Below are positions 34,851-46,178 of a stretch of 56,632 nucleotides of DNA, one piece after another; positions within the stretch are counted from its first letter, which is position 1; every line of letters begins with the position of its first letter. The notes under the pieces were generated by a model. The model saw only the letters and a program-made list of their open reading frames with translations, did not search any database and was not told the DNA's origin. The DNA is from Candidatus Spechtbacteria bacterium RIFCSPHIGHO2_02_FULL_43_15b (GTDB taxonomy: Bacteria > Patescibacteriota > Minisyncoccia > Spechtbacterales > HO2-43-30). The translations under genes and the position numbers were made by a program. The stretch is taken from contig MHOE01000024.1 of assembly GCA_001819985.1 (NCBI GenBank), forward strand, positions 4,704 to 61,335, given 5' to 3'.

Positions 34851-35042
34851 TTAAACAATATACTTTGCTATAATCCATTGTACCACGAAATCAATAGCCC
34901 CAAGATAAGCCGCTACTGCCAAAGAAAAAACTACAACCATTAGAGTATACCTAAAAACATCCTTTCTTGTAAGCCAGTTTACCCGCTTCATTTCCATTCG
35001 CACTTCTTTCAAAAATTGCTTCAGCTTTAATATGAATTTCAT
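34851..35042 (-). CDS. secE: Preprotein translocase subunit SecE
   Basis: Small single-span SecE of 63 residues. Amphipathic segment with VRMEMKRVNWLTRKDVFRYT, then a membrane helix (about residues 34-56). Start ATG 35042 (MKFILKLKQF) is preferred over an upstream TTG at 35054. It heads the secE-nusG-rplK operon behind a hairpin-rich leader. Confidence 0.92.
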   Translation of the reverse strand: MKFILKLKQFLKEVRMEMKRVNWLTRKDVFRYTLMVVVFSLAVAAYLGAIDFVVQWIIAKYIV

Positions 35043-35065
35043 CTTGTTTTCCAAATAGCCAGGTC

Positions 35066-35134
35066 CTCATTTTTCACCTTGAAAAATCGTGAAAAATGAG
35101 CCGCTTGCTGTTATTAAAAAGCCCGCGTGGGCTT
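35066..35134 (-). other. Structured leader of secE
   Basis: Two hairpins follow the predicted secE start site. AAGCCC / GGGCTT (35119-35134) with four-base loop is followed by UUU, only about seven bases after the expected transcription start. CTCATTTTTCAC / GTGAAAAATGAG (35066-35100) is a perfect 12-bp stem with an 11-base loop. The first looks like an attenuator or a terminator for upstream gyrB transcription; the second may affect translation of secE. Confidence 0.6.
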
Positions 35135-35146
35135 GTAGATATATCA

Positions 35147-35175
35147 ACAATAATCCTTTGTCCATTAAGTGTCAA
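35147..35175 (-). promoter_or_regulatory. secE operon promoter
   Basis: TTGACA (35170-35175), 17-base spacer, TATTGT (35147-35152) on the minus strand. Confidence 0.65.
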
Positions 35176-35284
35176 GGTTTTTCTCCCGAATTCTGTAAAT
35201 AATAAGCGCGAAGAGCCCATGCAAACATTTGTAAAATATACTAAAAACAGGCGGATGCGTTAACAAAAATGCCGTTACAACGCC

Positions 35285-37321
<2,037 letters not shown>

Positions 37322-37359
37322 TTAAAAAGAAAAATTAGCTATTTTCATTTTAGCTTGAG

Positions 37360-39408
37360 CTATCTTACTTCCCACCCTTTTTCGTTAATATTTTCATTTA
37401 TCCCGTTCATTATACTATCCACCTCTTCGGAGGTCAAAGTGCGATCCTCGGACTGAAATATGAGATGAAAAGCTAAATTTTTCATTCCGTCCGGCAAGTT
37501 CTCGCCTTCATACATATCGAACAAATCCACATCGCGAAGAAGTTCGCCTCCCGAAGAATTGATTAAGTTCATAACATCAACTACTCTTACATCCCTAGGC
37601 GCCAATATTGCCACATCCCTCACAACATCTGGGTATTTGGACGGCTTTTGGTATATGTGCTCGTCCTCCGCTTCGTCCGCTATCTCGCCAAAATCAATCT
37701 CGGCGCAAAATACCCTGTTTTTTAAACTATATTCCGAGCAAAGAGCTGGGCTAACTTCCCCCATAAAACCGGCAAATTTACTGTCAATAAATATATTTGC
37801 TCTTCTGCCCGGATGCAAAAGAAACCCGTGGCGCTTTTCGTCTTCCGAGGAAAAAGCTGGGTCGAAATAGAAATCGGTAATTCCGAATTTTTTTAGGACA
37901 TCATCGAGATACCCTTTTAACCTGTAAAAACCGATGCTCTCGAAATCATTAAGAGCGATGATAATATTTTCTTTTTCTTCATTGCCGCAAAAAACTTTTC
38001 CTGTTTCAAAAATTTGCGCTGTTTCTCCGTATCTTGAATTACGCGCCATGTTTTTAAGAATGCCCGGGATTAGCGACGGGCGCAAAAATCGAAATTCGTC
38101 ACTCACCGGATTCGCTAATTCTCTAATCTCAAACCCAAAACCCGAAATTTCGTCTCGGGAAATCAGCGAGTAATTGTAAACCTCGGAAAATCCGGCGTCT
38201 CTCAAAATTCCACGCGCCATTCGACGCCACAATACGCGATCGTTGCGATATGGCGTAATAAGAATGCCTCTGGGAGGATCTCCGTTTATATTCTCATAGC
38301 CGTATATACGGCCGATCTCTTCTACCAAATCTTCGCGAATGTTGAGATCTAAACGGTAATCTGGAACTTCTACCGATAATTCCCCGGCAAACCCGCCCGC
38401 CTTTTTATCGCTTTCTCTCAATGCCGAAACCGTACAGCCCAGCCGTTTAAGAATAACCCTTACTTCGTCTTCTGGAATATTTACTCCAAGAAGACCGTTA
38501 ATGTACCCGTACGATAAACTCACGCGCTTTGGTTTTGCGGGATCGCTGTAGATATCTATCTTCTGAACAATTTTCGCGTCCGGATTTGTCTCCATTAAAA
38601 GTTCCACGCCCCTTCTAAGCGCTTTCACGGGGAGATTAGGGTCAAATCCGTGCATATATCTCATCGCGGCATCAGTCCGTAATCCAAGATATTGGCTTGA
38701 ACGGCGTATATGCGCGGCGTCGAAAATAGCCGCCTGCAAAACAATCGTTTTTGTGTCTTTATCTATTTGAGTATTCGCCCCGCCTTTGATTCCGGCAAGA
38801 TCGATCAGCCGTTCCGAATCTTCGATTATTAAAGTTCGATCGTCCAGCTCTCGTATTTCTCCATCTAGGGTCTCAACCTTTTCTCCCGCTTTAGATAGCC
38901 GCACTGTCATTTCCGAACCCTTGATCTTTTCGAAATCAAAAGCATGCAGTGGCTGGCCGAGTTCCCATACTATGTAATTCGTTACATCAACTACATTGTT
39001 TATCGGCTTTTGTCCCACAGACTCCAATCTCCCTTTTACCAGATCCCGCGACTCCGTTATTTTTACTCCCTCAATCACATACGCTGAATATCTACGGCAT
39101 AGGTCGGTATTTAATATTTTTACGCTCAAAACTTCCTTGTCTTGTCCGTCTTTGGGTTCATTTCCAAGCGCCGGCAAAGATGCCATCTCTAATACAAACA
39201 GCGCCGCGCATTCCCTTGCCAAACCATAATGGCTCAAGCAATCGTGGGCTCTATTGGGCAAAATATCAATCTCTAACAAATAATCGCCGTTTTTCTTTTC
39301 CACGCCCTCGACTTCAAAAGAATGCATAGTCAAAGCATCCGCCAATTCATCCGGTTCTGGTAACGCCTTTTTGAAATAAGATTGTAGCCAGTTGTAGCTA
39401 AACTTCAT
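37360..39408 (-). CDS. pheT: Phenylalanyl-tRNA synthetase beta subunit lacking the EMAP domain
   Basis: Beta chain of the (alpha-beta)2 enzyme; it carries the B3/B4 editing region and tRNA binding. Seen: LEIDILPNRAHDCLSHYGLARE, the B5 region, VEEIGRIYGYENI, and the C-terminal ferredoxin-like anticodon-binding domain (KPSKYPDVVRDVAIL). The N-terminal OB-type tRNA-binding domain of about 110 residues, normally between HSFEVEGV and LEID, is missing: the two segments join directly. Length 682 against 795 in E. coli reflects this. Confidence 0.95.
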   Translation of the reverse strand: MKFSYNWLQSYFKKALPEPDELADALTMHSFEVEGVEKKNGDYLLEIDILPNRAHDCLSHYGLARECAALFVLEMASLPALGNEPKDGQDKEVLSVKILNTDLCRRYSAYVIEGVKITESRDLVKGRLESVGQKPINNVVDVTNYIVWELGQPLHAFDFEKIKGSEMTVRLSKAGEKVETLDGEIRELDDRTLIIEDSERLIDLAGIKGGANTQIDKDTKTIVLQAAIFDAAHIRRSSQYLGLRTDAAMRYMHGFDPNLPVKALRRGVELLMETNPDAKIVQKIDIYSDPAKPKRVSLSYGYINGLLGVNIPEDEVRVILKRLGCTVSALRESDKKAGGFAGELSVEVPDYRLDLNIREDLVEEIGRIYGYENINGDPPRGILITPYRNDRVLWRRMARGILRDAGFSEVYNYSLISRDEISGFGFEIRELANPVSDEFRFLRPSLIPGILKNMARNSRYGETAQIFETGKVFCGNEEKENIIIALNDFESIGFYRLKGYLDDVLKKFGITDFYFDPAFSSEDEKRHGFLLHPGRRANIFIDSKFAGFMGEVSPALCSEYSLKNRVFCAEIDFGEIADEAEDEHIYQKPSKYPDVVRDVAILAPRDVRVVDVMNLINSSGGELLRDVDLFDMYEGENLPDGMKNLAFHLIFQSEDRTLTSEEVDSIMNGINENINEKGWEVR

Positions 39409-39503
39409 TGAATTTTGAATTTATAATTTCCGAATCGAAAATTTTTCCAGGGCTGGTTTCAAAATTTAGTTGCCTTAATTTGCCGCAAACTGAAATCCGG
39501 ACA

Positions 39504-40535
39504 TTAGAATTGCCGCAAAAATTTTAAATCCCCGCCATAAAACAATCTAATGTCGTCAATCTTGTATTTCATCATCGCAATCCTATCGATTCCGATGCCA
39601 AAAGCAAAACCCTGCACTTCGTTCACATCGTAACCGACAGCTTTGAACACATTTGGATGGACCATCCCCGCCCCCATCACTTCCAGCCATCCGGTCTTAC
39701 TGCATACCGGGCATCCTTTAGCATCGCAGTTTGCGCAACTCATCATAACCTCAAACCCGGGCTCCACAAAAGGAAAATACGCTGGCCGCAACCTTGTTTG
39801 CACTTTTCCGGCGAATAACCCTTTCAAAAACTCGCCTATAACCGCCTTAAAATTCGCCACGGTTATATTTTTATCCACCATAAGACCTTCGAGTTGATGA
39901 AACTGTATATCGTGTGAAGCATCCGATGCCTCATGCCTGAACACGCGCCCAGAAGTTATTATCCTTAACGGCGAATGGTGCGTTTCCATATATCTTATCT
40001 GCACAGGCGAAGTATGAGTCCGTAAAAGTAAATTTTGATTTTTAGTTTCGGATTCCCGATTCTCCGGTGCCAACCAGAATGTATCCCACATATCTCTTGC
40101 CGGATGATCCTCTGGAATATTCAAAGCATCGAAATTATACCATTCCGTTTCAACTTCCGGCCCCTCTACTATTTCAAAACCCAAAGAAGTGAAAATTTCA
40201 TTCATCCTATCCTGAACCTTAGTCAGCGGATGAATATGCCCCATTTCAATCTTTACGCCCGGAGCGGTAATGTCAATAATCTCGCTTTCCAAACTGCTTT
40301 CTATTTCTTTTCGTTTTAGGTATCCGGCCCTTTCGACAACAGCCGCGTCTATTTCTCTTTTCAATCTCTGAAGTTCCGGAGCTTTTGCTTTTCTTTCGTC
40401 CGGCGGAAGATCCTTTAGCGCTTTTAACTCGACATTAAGAGACCCGTTTTTACCCAGGTATTTTTTATGCGCCGCGTCTAATTCTTTGAGGTTTGACTTG
40501 GACAGTATTTCTTTTTTTATTTCGCCGATATCCAT
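39504..40535 (-). CDS. pheS: Phenylalanyl-tRNA synthetase alpha subunit
   Basis: Catalytic alpha chain. Seen: N-terminal coiled coil (MDIGEIKKEIL...), FTSLGFEIVEGPEVETEWYNFDALN, PARDMWDTFWL, LLRTHTSPVQIRYM, RVFRHEASDASHDIQFHQLEG, and the C-terminal GFAFGIGIDRIAMMKYKIDDIR. It reads toward pheT with a 95-base AT-rich gap. Confidence 0.97.
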   Translation of the reverse strand: MDIGEIKKEILSKSNLKELDAAHKKYLGKNGSLNVELKALKDLPPDERKAKAPELQRLKREIDAAVVERAGYLKRKEIESSLESEIIDITAPGVKIEMGHIHPLTKVQDRMNEIFTSLGFEIVEGPEVETEWYNFDALNIPEDHPARDMWDTFWLAPENRESETKNQNLLLRTHTSPVQIRYMETHHSPLRIITSGRVFRHEASDASHDIQFHQLEGLMVDKNITVANFKAVIGEFLKGLFAGKVQTRLRPAYFPFVEPGFEVMMSCANCDAKGCPVCSKTGWLEVMGAGMVHPNVFKAVGYDVNEVQGFAFGIGIDRIAMMKYKIDDIRLFYGGDLKFLRQF

Positions 40536-40610
40536 AGGATAAAAACTTCGCTTCTAATTGAAAATATATCCTAAATCCCGCTACGCATCCCTCTAAATAT
40601 CCTCAAATCT

Positions 40611-40982
40611 TTAATTTCCATTTCTGGCTGAATTTTTAGCTTGATACGCGAACATCATCTCCATCCCCACGACAAGCATAACCAAAGCCGATGCGTTTCC
40701 CAGATTTAAGACAAGAAATTTTTGCAGTAATACCATGGATAGAACTACAAGCCCTAGAAAAATTCCTCTTCTTAAGAAAACCGTGTATTCGGCTTTTTTA
40801 TTCCCGAATTTCGCAATAACAGCCCCGCAAATGCTGAATATTCCCGCTAGCGATAAGAACATCGCGGAAAAAAACATAAAAATCACGGTTCCGCTAGCCA
40901 GAAAAGGGTCTGAAAAAAATAGCAAACCCAAAAAGGGAACAACTGAAAAAGATGTAAGTACGGAGAGAAAAATGAAATCCAT
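40611..40982 (-). CDS. Four-segment membrane protein, unknown function
   Basis: 123 residues with about four hydrophobic segments (around residues 5-23, 28-58, 69-88 and 93-112). I see no catalytic motif. It lies between pheS and pyrD on the same strand. Not recognised. Confidence 0.65.
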   Translation of the reverse strand: MDFIFLSVLTSFSVVPFLGLLFFSDPFLASGTVIFMFFSAMFLSLAGIFSICGAVIAKFGNKKAEYTVFLRRGIFLGLVVLSMVLLQKFLVLNLGNASALVMLVVGMEMMFAYQAKNSARNGN

Positions 40983-41083
40983 GACCGTATTTTACCTTAT
41001 TTTTGAAGCCCGAACAAGTATTTAGATCTTCGTCGCATTCCCGAATAAGCTCCCCAACTCATAAATTTATCGAAAATAAAAAC

Positions 41084-41099
41084 CCGAATTTTAATCCGG
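41084..41099 (-). terminator. Weak hairpin after pyrD
   Basis: CCGAATT / AATCCGG-type stem with one mismatch; the minus strand continues GGGTTTTTATTTT. It directly abuts the pyrD stop. Confidence 0.5.
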
Positions 41100-41102
41100 A
41101 TT

Positions 41103-42095
41103 TTAGTTGGATTCTTTCAGGGATACATATTCCGTAATTATAGTTTCGATAGCCCTCTCGCCTCTTAGCGCGCGCACTGTTGACGCTTGAACCATATCAG
41201 CTCCGGCGCATTCATACTCGATGACATCCAGACCACGCTGTACCCCTCCTATCGCCATTATGCCCTGATTTGGACGCAAAATTCTTCTGAATATACTTAC
41301 GAATGAAATGACTATGGGCTTCATAATCGGTCCGCCCATACCTCCCACCAATACTTGCTTATCCTCAACTTTTGTGCGAATAGCCGGCTCCCCGTTTTCC
41401 TTAAAAATCAAAACATTCCCGAGGGTGTTACAAAGCGTAACAATATTCACATTTAAGTCCCTTAGAAGTTCCGCCATATTATACGCGTAAGAACTTTCAA
41501 AAATATTGCATTCGCTAAGATCCGCCTTTATTTTCAACCCTCGAAGAGATGCCTCAAGATCTTCTTTCTGGCCAATGTCGATAAATGGCGAGAGCTTAAC
41601 ATCAACCGGAATGCTGACATTTCCCATAACACTGCATACGATTTTTTCGGTTGTTCCAAGCGAATGACAAAATAGCTCATTTCCGTCGTGTACATTCGGA
41701 CAGGAAAGGTTGAGCTCCACCCAATCGGCTCCGCAATCTTCAACAAGTTTTGCGAGCTCCACAAACTCTATGTCGCTAAACCCGGCAATATTTACTCCGA
41801 TCGGCTTTCCCGCCGTACGAGATATTTTAACCATTTTTGGCAGAATTGCTTCAAGACCAGCCATCCCGGGATTTGGCATCCCCAAAGCGTTTACGCTTAA
41901 TTCCGGAATGTCAAAATACGCCGTATCGCCCGGATTTCCCGATCTTGCCATTTTTGTAAACGCGCCTACAACAATCCCCGACGACAACGATTCGGCAAGC
42001 GTTACCGCTTCATCTAAACTTTTGCAATTCACTCCCGGTCCGTTCATTACCGGATGCGCAAATTTCATTCCCGCGATATTTCTTTCGTAGTTCAC
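41103..42095 (-). CDS. Dihydroorotate dehydrogenase-like protein
   Basis: TIM-barrel FMN enzyme, 330 residues. Seen: VMNGPGVNCKSLDEAV, GAFTKMARSGNPG, PIGVNIAGFSD, ADWVELNLSCPNVHDG (active-site loop with Cys), PVDVKLSPFI, and GGVQRGLDVIEYECAGADMVQASTVRALRG. No other pyrimidine de novo gene is in the window, so it may act in salvage or on a related compound. It starts at GTG, whose last bases overlap the TGA stop of the methyltransferase gene, so the two are coupled. Confidence 0.85.
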   Translation of the reverse strand: MNYERNIAGMKFAHPVMNGPGVNCKSLDEAVTLAESLSSGIVVGAFTKMARSGNPGDTAYFDIPELSVNALGMPNPGMAGLEAILPKMVKISRTAGKPIGVNIAGFSDIEFVELAKLVEDCGADWVELNLSCPNVHDGNELFCHSLGTTEKIVCSVMGNVSIPVDVKLSPFIDIGQKEDLEASLRGLKIKADLSECNIFESSYAYNMAELLRDLNVNIVTLCNTLGNVLIFKENGEPAIRTKVEDKQVLVGGMGGPIMKPIVISFVSIFRRILRPNQGIMAIGGVQRGLDVIEYECAGADMVQASTVRALRGERAIETIITEYVSLKESN

Positions 42096-42787
42096 GCGCC
42101 GTACTCCTTTACCGCCGCATTCAATAATTTTCGGATCTCCTGTTTAAGCCGCGCATTTTTTTGAACAAAGAATTCAAGCCAAACCGTCGTTTTGCCTTCC
42201 TTGCGCCTCCTTACTCCGATTATGTCGAATCCGCAATCTTCGAGTATCGCTTTGAATTCGTCCTCCCCGTAATATGCAAAGAATCTTTTCCCGTTTTGCG
42301 ACCAGTCCTTGCCTTCATCAATCATTTCTCCCTCTCCCTCCTTGAGCACAATCAAACCAACGGCTTTCTTTTTTAGCTTGTTTCGTATTCCCAAAAGAAC
42401 CTTTCTTATATTTTCCTTCTCTATATGCAAAAGTGAAGCTACCGCCCAAAATCCTTCGAATGATTCGTCTCCGAAGGGCAAATTCCGTATGTTAGCCAGC
42501 ATAAATTCTCTTTCGGGATTCAACAATCTTGCTTCCTCGAGAAGCCCTTCCGAAAAATCAACGCCGACATACTCATACCCAGCTTCCGTGAAAACTTTAC
42601 AATCCCTTCCAAATCCGCAACCCAAATCCAAAATTTTTCCCTTTTTCCCAACCAAACGGTCCAATTCCCAGCTGAATATCGCGAATTCGCAAAGCCAATA
42701 ATCACGATCCTGATGCGTCTTCATCCACTGCCCTCCGGATTGATTATAGGTATCTCTTGTTATTTTCTCATTATCGCTATAGCGCAT
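42092..42787 (-). CDS. SAM-dependent methyltransferase
   Basis: Class I fold of 231 residues. Motif I ILDLGCGFGRDC and the acidic loop VGVDFSEGLLEEA are clear; the substrate is not readable. Shine-Dalgarno AAGGAG before ATG 42787. It overlaps the downstream pyrD-like gene by four bases. Confidence 0.88.
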   Translation of the reverse strand: MRYSDNEKITRDTYNQSGGQWMKTHQDRDYWLCEFAIFSWELDRLVGKKGKILDLGCGFGRDCKVFTEAGYEYVGVDFSEGLLEEARLLNPEREFMLANIRNLPFGDESFEGFWAVASLLHIEKENIRKVLLGIRNKLKKKAVGLIVLKEGEGEMIDEGKDWSQNGKRFFAYYGEDEFKAILEDCGFDIIGVRRRKEGKTTVWLEFFVQKNARLKQEIRKLLNAAVKEYGA

Positions 42788-42924
42788 GACCCCACTCCTT
42801 GATTTGAAATAACCTTTCGTTTAATACCATACTATACGCAAAATAAAAAGCCGCGATGCTGGCTTGAAAATATGCTAGAGGAAATCTTTTCGCTACTTTA
42901 TCTATCCGTTTACCTTTCTTAATT

Positions 42925-43584
42925 CTAACCGCGCCTCTTCAATAAATACTTTTTGAAAACATAAGAAAATGCGATTCCCGTAAAAACCAGCACTCCCGCC
43001 CAGATAAAAATGCCTTTTACCGTCGAGAAATCAACATTTTGAAACACCACCGCGAAAGCTAGCACGGGAATCGCGCTGAATACCGATGTTATAAAAAAGT
43101 ATTTTTTGAAATCAATAATTGTTAGCCCGTAAGCGTAAGATACGATTTCAAAAAACGCGAATCCGAAAAGACGGCTTAAAATTAAAATTCGGGTTCCGGA
43201 CTTTTCCGTAAATTCATCGATTTCTTTCATTCCCTTAGACCCGACAAGTCTCAATATCACGCCTCTGCCAAATTTTCTCGCTATGTAAAAGTTAATTACG
43301 GAACTGATGACGCCACCTATGTAATTGTAAAACATCGCTTCGTAGATTCCGAAAACAGCGACGCTCGCTAGTAGCACCGGCATAGCCACAACAGGCGCGA
43401 AAATGTGTGAAAGTATAACATAGGCAATAACTACTAACGGCCCAAGTATTCCAAACTTATCGATTATCTCCCTAAACTCTTCGGAGGTCATTTGTTGTAT
43501 GGCGAGTGACGACACTATCCATACAAAAATTATTACCGCGCTTATTTGAAAAAATTTCGATATTACGGATTTTGAGATTTTCAT
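42925..43584 (-). CDS. VTT-domain (TVP38/DedA-like) membrane protein
   Basis: 219 residues with about six hydrophobic segments and the VTT/SNARE-associated core: FAPVVAMPVLLASVAVFGIYEAMFYNYIGGVISSVINFYIARKFG, then SRLFGFAFFEIVSYAYGL. These proteins are linked to lipid flipping and envelope integrity. It lies after the tRNA cluster terminator and has no obvious Shine-Dalgarno. Confidence 0.85.
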   Translation of the reverse strand: MKISKSVISKFFQISAVIIFVWIVSSLAIQQMTSEEFREIIDKFGILGPLVVIAYVILSHIFAPVVAMPVLLASVAVFGIYEAMFYNYIGGVISSVINFYIARKFGRGVILRLVGSKGMKEIDEFTEKSGTRILILSRLFGFAFFEIVSYAYGLTIIDFKKYFFITSVFSAIPVLAFAVVFQNVDFSTVKGIFIWAGVLVFTGIAFSYVFKKYLLKRRG

Positions 43585-43607
43585 AATTGCGCTACTTTAA
43601 CTCTATC

Positions 43608-43629
43608 AAAAAATCGCCTTCTTGGCGAC
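43608..43629 (-). terminator. Terminator of the tRNA cluster
   Basis: TCGCC / GGCGA stem with five-base loop, six U on the minus strand. Confidence 0.85.
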
Positions 43630-43739
43630 CACTATAAGCTACATTGAAATACGAATAGAAAAAATTAATCTTAAAAATTTGTAACGCCGAAATTAGGACT
43701 GCCGCGCTTGAACCAGTTTCGATAAATACTTTGAAACTG

Positions 43740-43813
43740 CGGGGACGGCCGGACTTGAACCGGTGACCTCCACAGTGACAGTGTGGCGCTCTAACCAGCT
43801 GAGCTACGCCCCC
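43740..43813 (-). tRNA. tRNA-Asp (GTC)
   Basis: Cloverleaf on the minus strand: acceptor GGGGGCG / CGTCCCC, D arm GCTCAGCTGGTTAGAGC, anticodon loop CTGTCAC (anticodon GTC) in a CCACA/TGTGG stem, T loop GGTTCAAGTCC, discriminator G. The CCA end is not encoded. Confidence 0.95.
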
Positions 43814-43854
43814 ACGACCGCAGTTTCAAAGTATTTATCTTTGTATTTCCAGTT

Positions 43855-43930
43855 TGGTGGCTGTGAGTGGAATCGGACCACTGACCCTGCGCTTATGAAA
43901 CGCATGCTCTAACCACTGAGCTACACAGCC
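43855..43930 (-). tRNA. tRNA with CAT anticodon (elongator Met or Ile2)
   Basis: Acceptor GGCTGTG / CACAGCC, anticodon loop TTCATAA in a TGCGT/GCGCA stem, T loop GGTCCGATTCC, discriminator A, and CCA encoded. With the initiator identified next to it, this is either elongator Met or the lysidine-modified Ile2 type; the D arm resembles Ile2. Confidence 0.93.
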
Positions 43931-43957
43931 CTACGCGGCTTAGTGGAGTCGGAAATG

Positions 43958-44029
43958 TTGCGGGGGAGGGAATTGAACCCCCTTTATCAGGGTTATGAGC
44001 CCTGCAAGATACCATACCTTCCCCCCGCG
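43958..44029 (-). tRNA. Initiator tRNA-fMet (CAT)
   Basis: The acceptor starts with C1 opposite A72 (mismatch) and then GCGGGG/CCCCGC; the anticodon stem has GGG/CCC pairs flanking CTCATAA. These are the two initiator hallmarks. CCA is not encoded. The length of 72 reflects a short D arm. Confidence 0.9.
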
Positions 44030-44134
44030 GCGAACGCCTAAATTGAAAAAGGAATTATCCCGACGATTTATTAAAACCATGCACATTCAGCAAATATTCT
44101 AACTTATCAAAGATAAAATATCAAGCTTAAAGCT

Positions 44135-44662
44135 CTACAGAGTCAATCCGGTTTCCCTAAATATATCCTTATAAATTTCGAATACCCGCGCCACAACTTC
44201 TTTGCTTGGCTTGTATCTAGGATCTTCTTCCAAAAATTTTCTGACCTTATGCGCCCGCCATGCGTCTTCAAGCGTTGGAAACTGATCTAAATGCACATTT
44301 TCAAGGCGTTTATCCATAGTGTCACCTAAATATCCCACCTTTTTCAAAATCTCGTCCAGCATATTATCGGCATCTATTATCGCGGCTTTCCAGCGCAAAG
44401 AATCGCCTGACTCCAAAGAACGCTCGATTAACATCCATCTCTTCGTCATTTTTTTCATTGGTATGTAACTTGCGTTCCAAGCTCTAATTAAGTGTCTAAT
44501 ATGTCGTTGCATACCGCCTCCTCTTTTTAACAAAATTACCGTCGAGACAAGGAAAAACAAGGAAACTATACCCGAAAGAACCTGAAAAATAACGAATATG
44601 GTTGATTCAAAAAAATATGCCGGATTGTTTAATATAAGTTGTATCTCCTGCTCTGGGCTCAT
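44135..44662 (-). CDS. Single-span membrane protein with cytoplasmic helical domain
   Basis: 175 residues; one strong membrane segment (about residues 17-45) and a basic, helical C-terminal domain with conserved-looking RWKAAIIDADNMLDEIL and EDAWRAHKVRKFLEEDP. Not recognised, but of a type frequently seen in CPR genomes. It lies between gatA and the tRNA cluster. Confidence 0.68.
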   Translation of the reverse strand: MSPEQEIQLILNNPAYFFESTIFVIFQVLSGIVSLFFLVSTVILLKRGGGMQRHIRHLIRAWNASYIPMKKMTKRWMLIERSLESGDSLRWKAAIIDADNMLDEILKKVGYLGDTMDKRLENVHLDQFPTLEDAWRAHKVRKFLEEDPRYKPSKEVVARVFEIYKDIFRETGLTL

Positions 44663-44703
44663 TTGCTATGTTTAATTTCAATTAAAAATTATTTTTACAA
44701 ACC

Positions 44704-46158
44704 CTATAAATTTTCGTAAAGTTTAGCTATTTCAAGAATTTCAAAGTCGCCGCCCTCTCTTCCGATTATCTGAAAACTAATAGGCAATTCCGACCCGCCC
44801 TCTTTAACCCAATCGCAAGGCAGAGTAATCGCGGGCAATCCCGCGAGGCTTGCTCCGACAGTAAAAACATCTGACAGGTACATCAAAACTGGATCTTTCG
44901 ATTTGTCCCCGAATTTGAAAGGCACGCTGGGAGTCGCTGGTGTCATTATAACATCCACTTTCGAAAATACATTCACAAAATCCTGTTTTATAAGAACGCG
45001 AACTTTCTGGGCTTTCAAGTAATAAGCGTCATAGTATCCGCTCGAAAGAGTGTGCGTGCCAAGCATTATCCTGCGGCGAACCTCTTCGCCAAATCCATAT
45101 CTTCTTGTTTCTTCGTATGTATCAAATAAACTATCTGCTTTCGCTCTTTGCCCGTACCTTATCCCGTCGTATCTTGCGAGATTCGCCGAAACTTCGGAAG
45201 GCATAATTATATAATAGACCGCCAAGCCGTACTCTGTATGAGGCAAACTAACCTCTTCCACTTTTACTCCGTTTTCTTCATACTTTTTTATCGCTCGCTC
45301 CACGGCTTCTTTCACTTTATCATCAATTCCCTTTCCAAAATATTCCTTAGGCACGCCCACGCGCAAATCTTTTATTTTTTCGCTCAACTCACTAATCGGA
45401 TCTTCGAATCTTTTGGCGCTTTCTTTGTCTGATCTAAAATCCATATCGAAAGATGTCGCGTCAAGCTTGTCCTTTCCCCTAATCACATTGAAAACCGCCT
45501 TCACATCATCCACGCTGGCGCCTATCGGTCCTATCTGGTCCAAAGAAGAAGCCATAGCTATAAGACCGTAACGGGAAACCGCGCCGTATGTCGGCTTGAA
45601 ACCGACAGTACCGCAAAACGCCGCCGGTTGACGAATTGATCCGCCCGTGTCCGAACCAAGGGACAGAGCGCACATACCTGCCGCCACCGCGGCCGCCGAA
45701 CCTCCGGACGATCCTCCGGGAACTCGGCTTAAATCGCAAGGATTTTTTGTCGGTCCGTACGCGGAATTCTCGGTTGAAGAACCCATGGCAAATTCGTCTA
45801 AATTCGTCTTGCCCAAAATTATAGCTCCCGCTTCGCGAAGTTTTCGTATTACCGTGGCGTCATAAGGAGCTCTATAATTCTCGAGCATTTTAGATCCGGC
45901 GGTACATTTGAATCCCCTCGCTAAAATATTATCTTTGACAGCTATTGTTACACCCCCTAATAACCCTATGTCTTCGCCGTTATCAACTTTTGAATCTACG
46001 CTATCCGCTTGCATCATTGCCTCTTCTTCGTTTATATCCAAATACGCGTGTATCTCGCTGTCCTTTTCTTTTATCACATTTAGGTATTCTTTTACTGCAT
46101 CCCTAGCCGAAACCTCCCTGTCTTTAATTTTTTTTTGCGTGTCATTTATCAACGACAT
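44704..46158 (-). CDS. gatA: Asp/Glu-tRNA amidotransferase subunit A
   Basis: Amidase that provides ammonia from glutamine. Catalytic Ser-Ser-Lys site is visible: AVKDNI with the Lys, PGGSSGGSAAAVAAG, and LGSDTGGSIRQPAAFCG. Length 484 is standard. Twenty bases after gatC, so co-transcribed; the gatB partner is at 23.9-25.5 kb. Confidence 0.97.
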   Translation of the reverse strand: MSLINDTQKKIKDREVSARDAVKEYLNVIKEKDSEIHAYLDINEEEAMMQADSVDSKVDNGEDIGLLGGVTIAVKDNILARGFKCTAGSKMLENYRAPYDATVIRKLREAGAIILGKTNLDEFAMGSSTENSAYGPTKNPCDLSRVPGGSSGGSAAAVAAGMCALSLGSDTGGSIRQPAAFCGTVGFKPTYGAVSRYGLIAMASSLDQIGPIGASVDDVKAVFNVIRGKDKLDATSFDMDFRSDKESAKRFEDPISELSEKIKDLRVGVPKEYFGKGIDDKVKEAVERAIKKYEENGVKVEEVSLPHTEYGLAVYYIIMPSEVSANLARYDGIRYGQRAKADSLFDTYEETRRYGFGEEVRRRIMLGTHTLSSGYYDAYYLKAQKVRVLIKQDFVNVFSKVDVIMTPATPSVPFKFGDKSKDPVLMYLSDVFTVGASLAGLPAITLPCDWVKEGGSELPISFQIIGREGGDFEILEIAKLYENL

Positions 46159-46178
46159 AAAAAATAAATTGCTAATTG

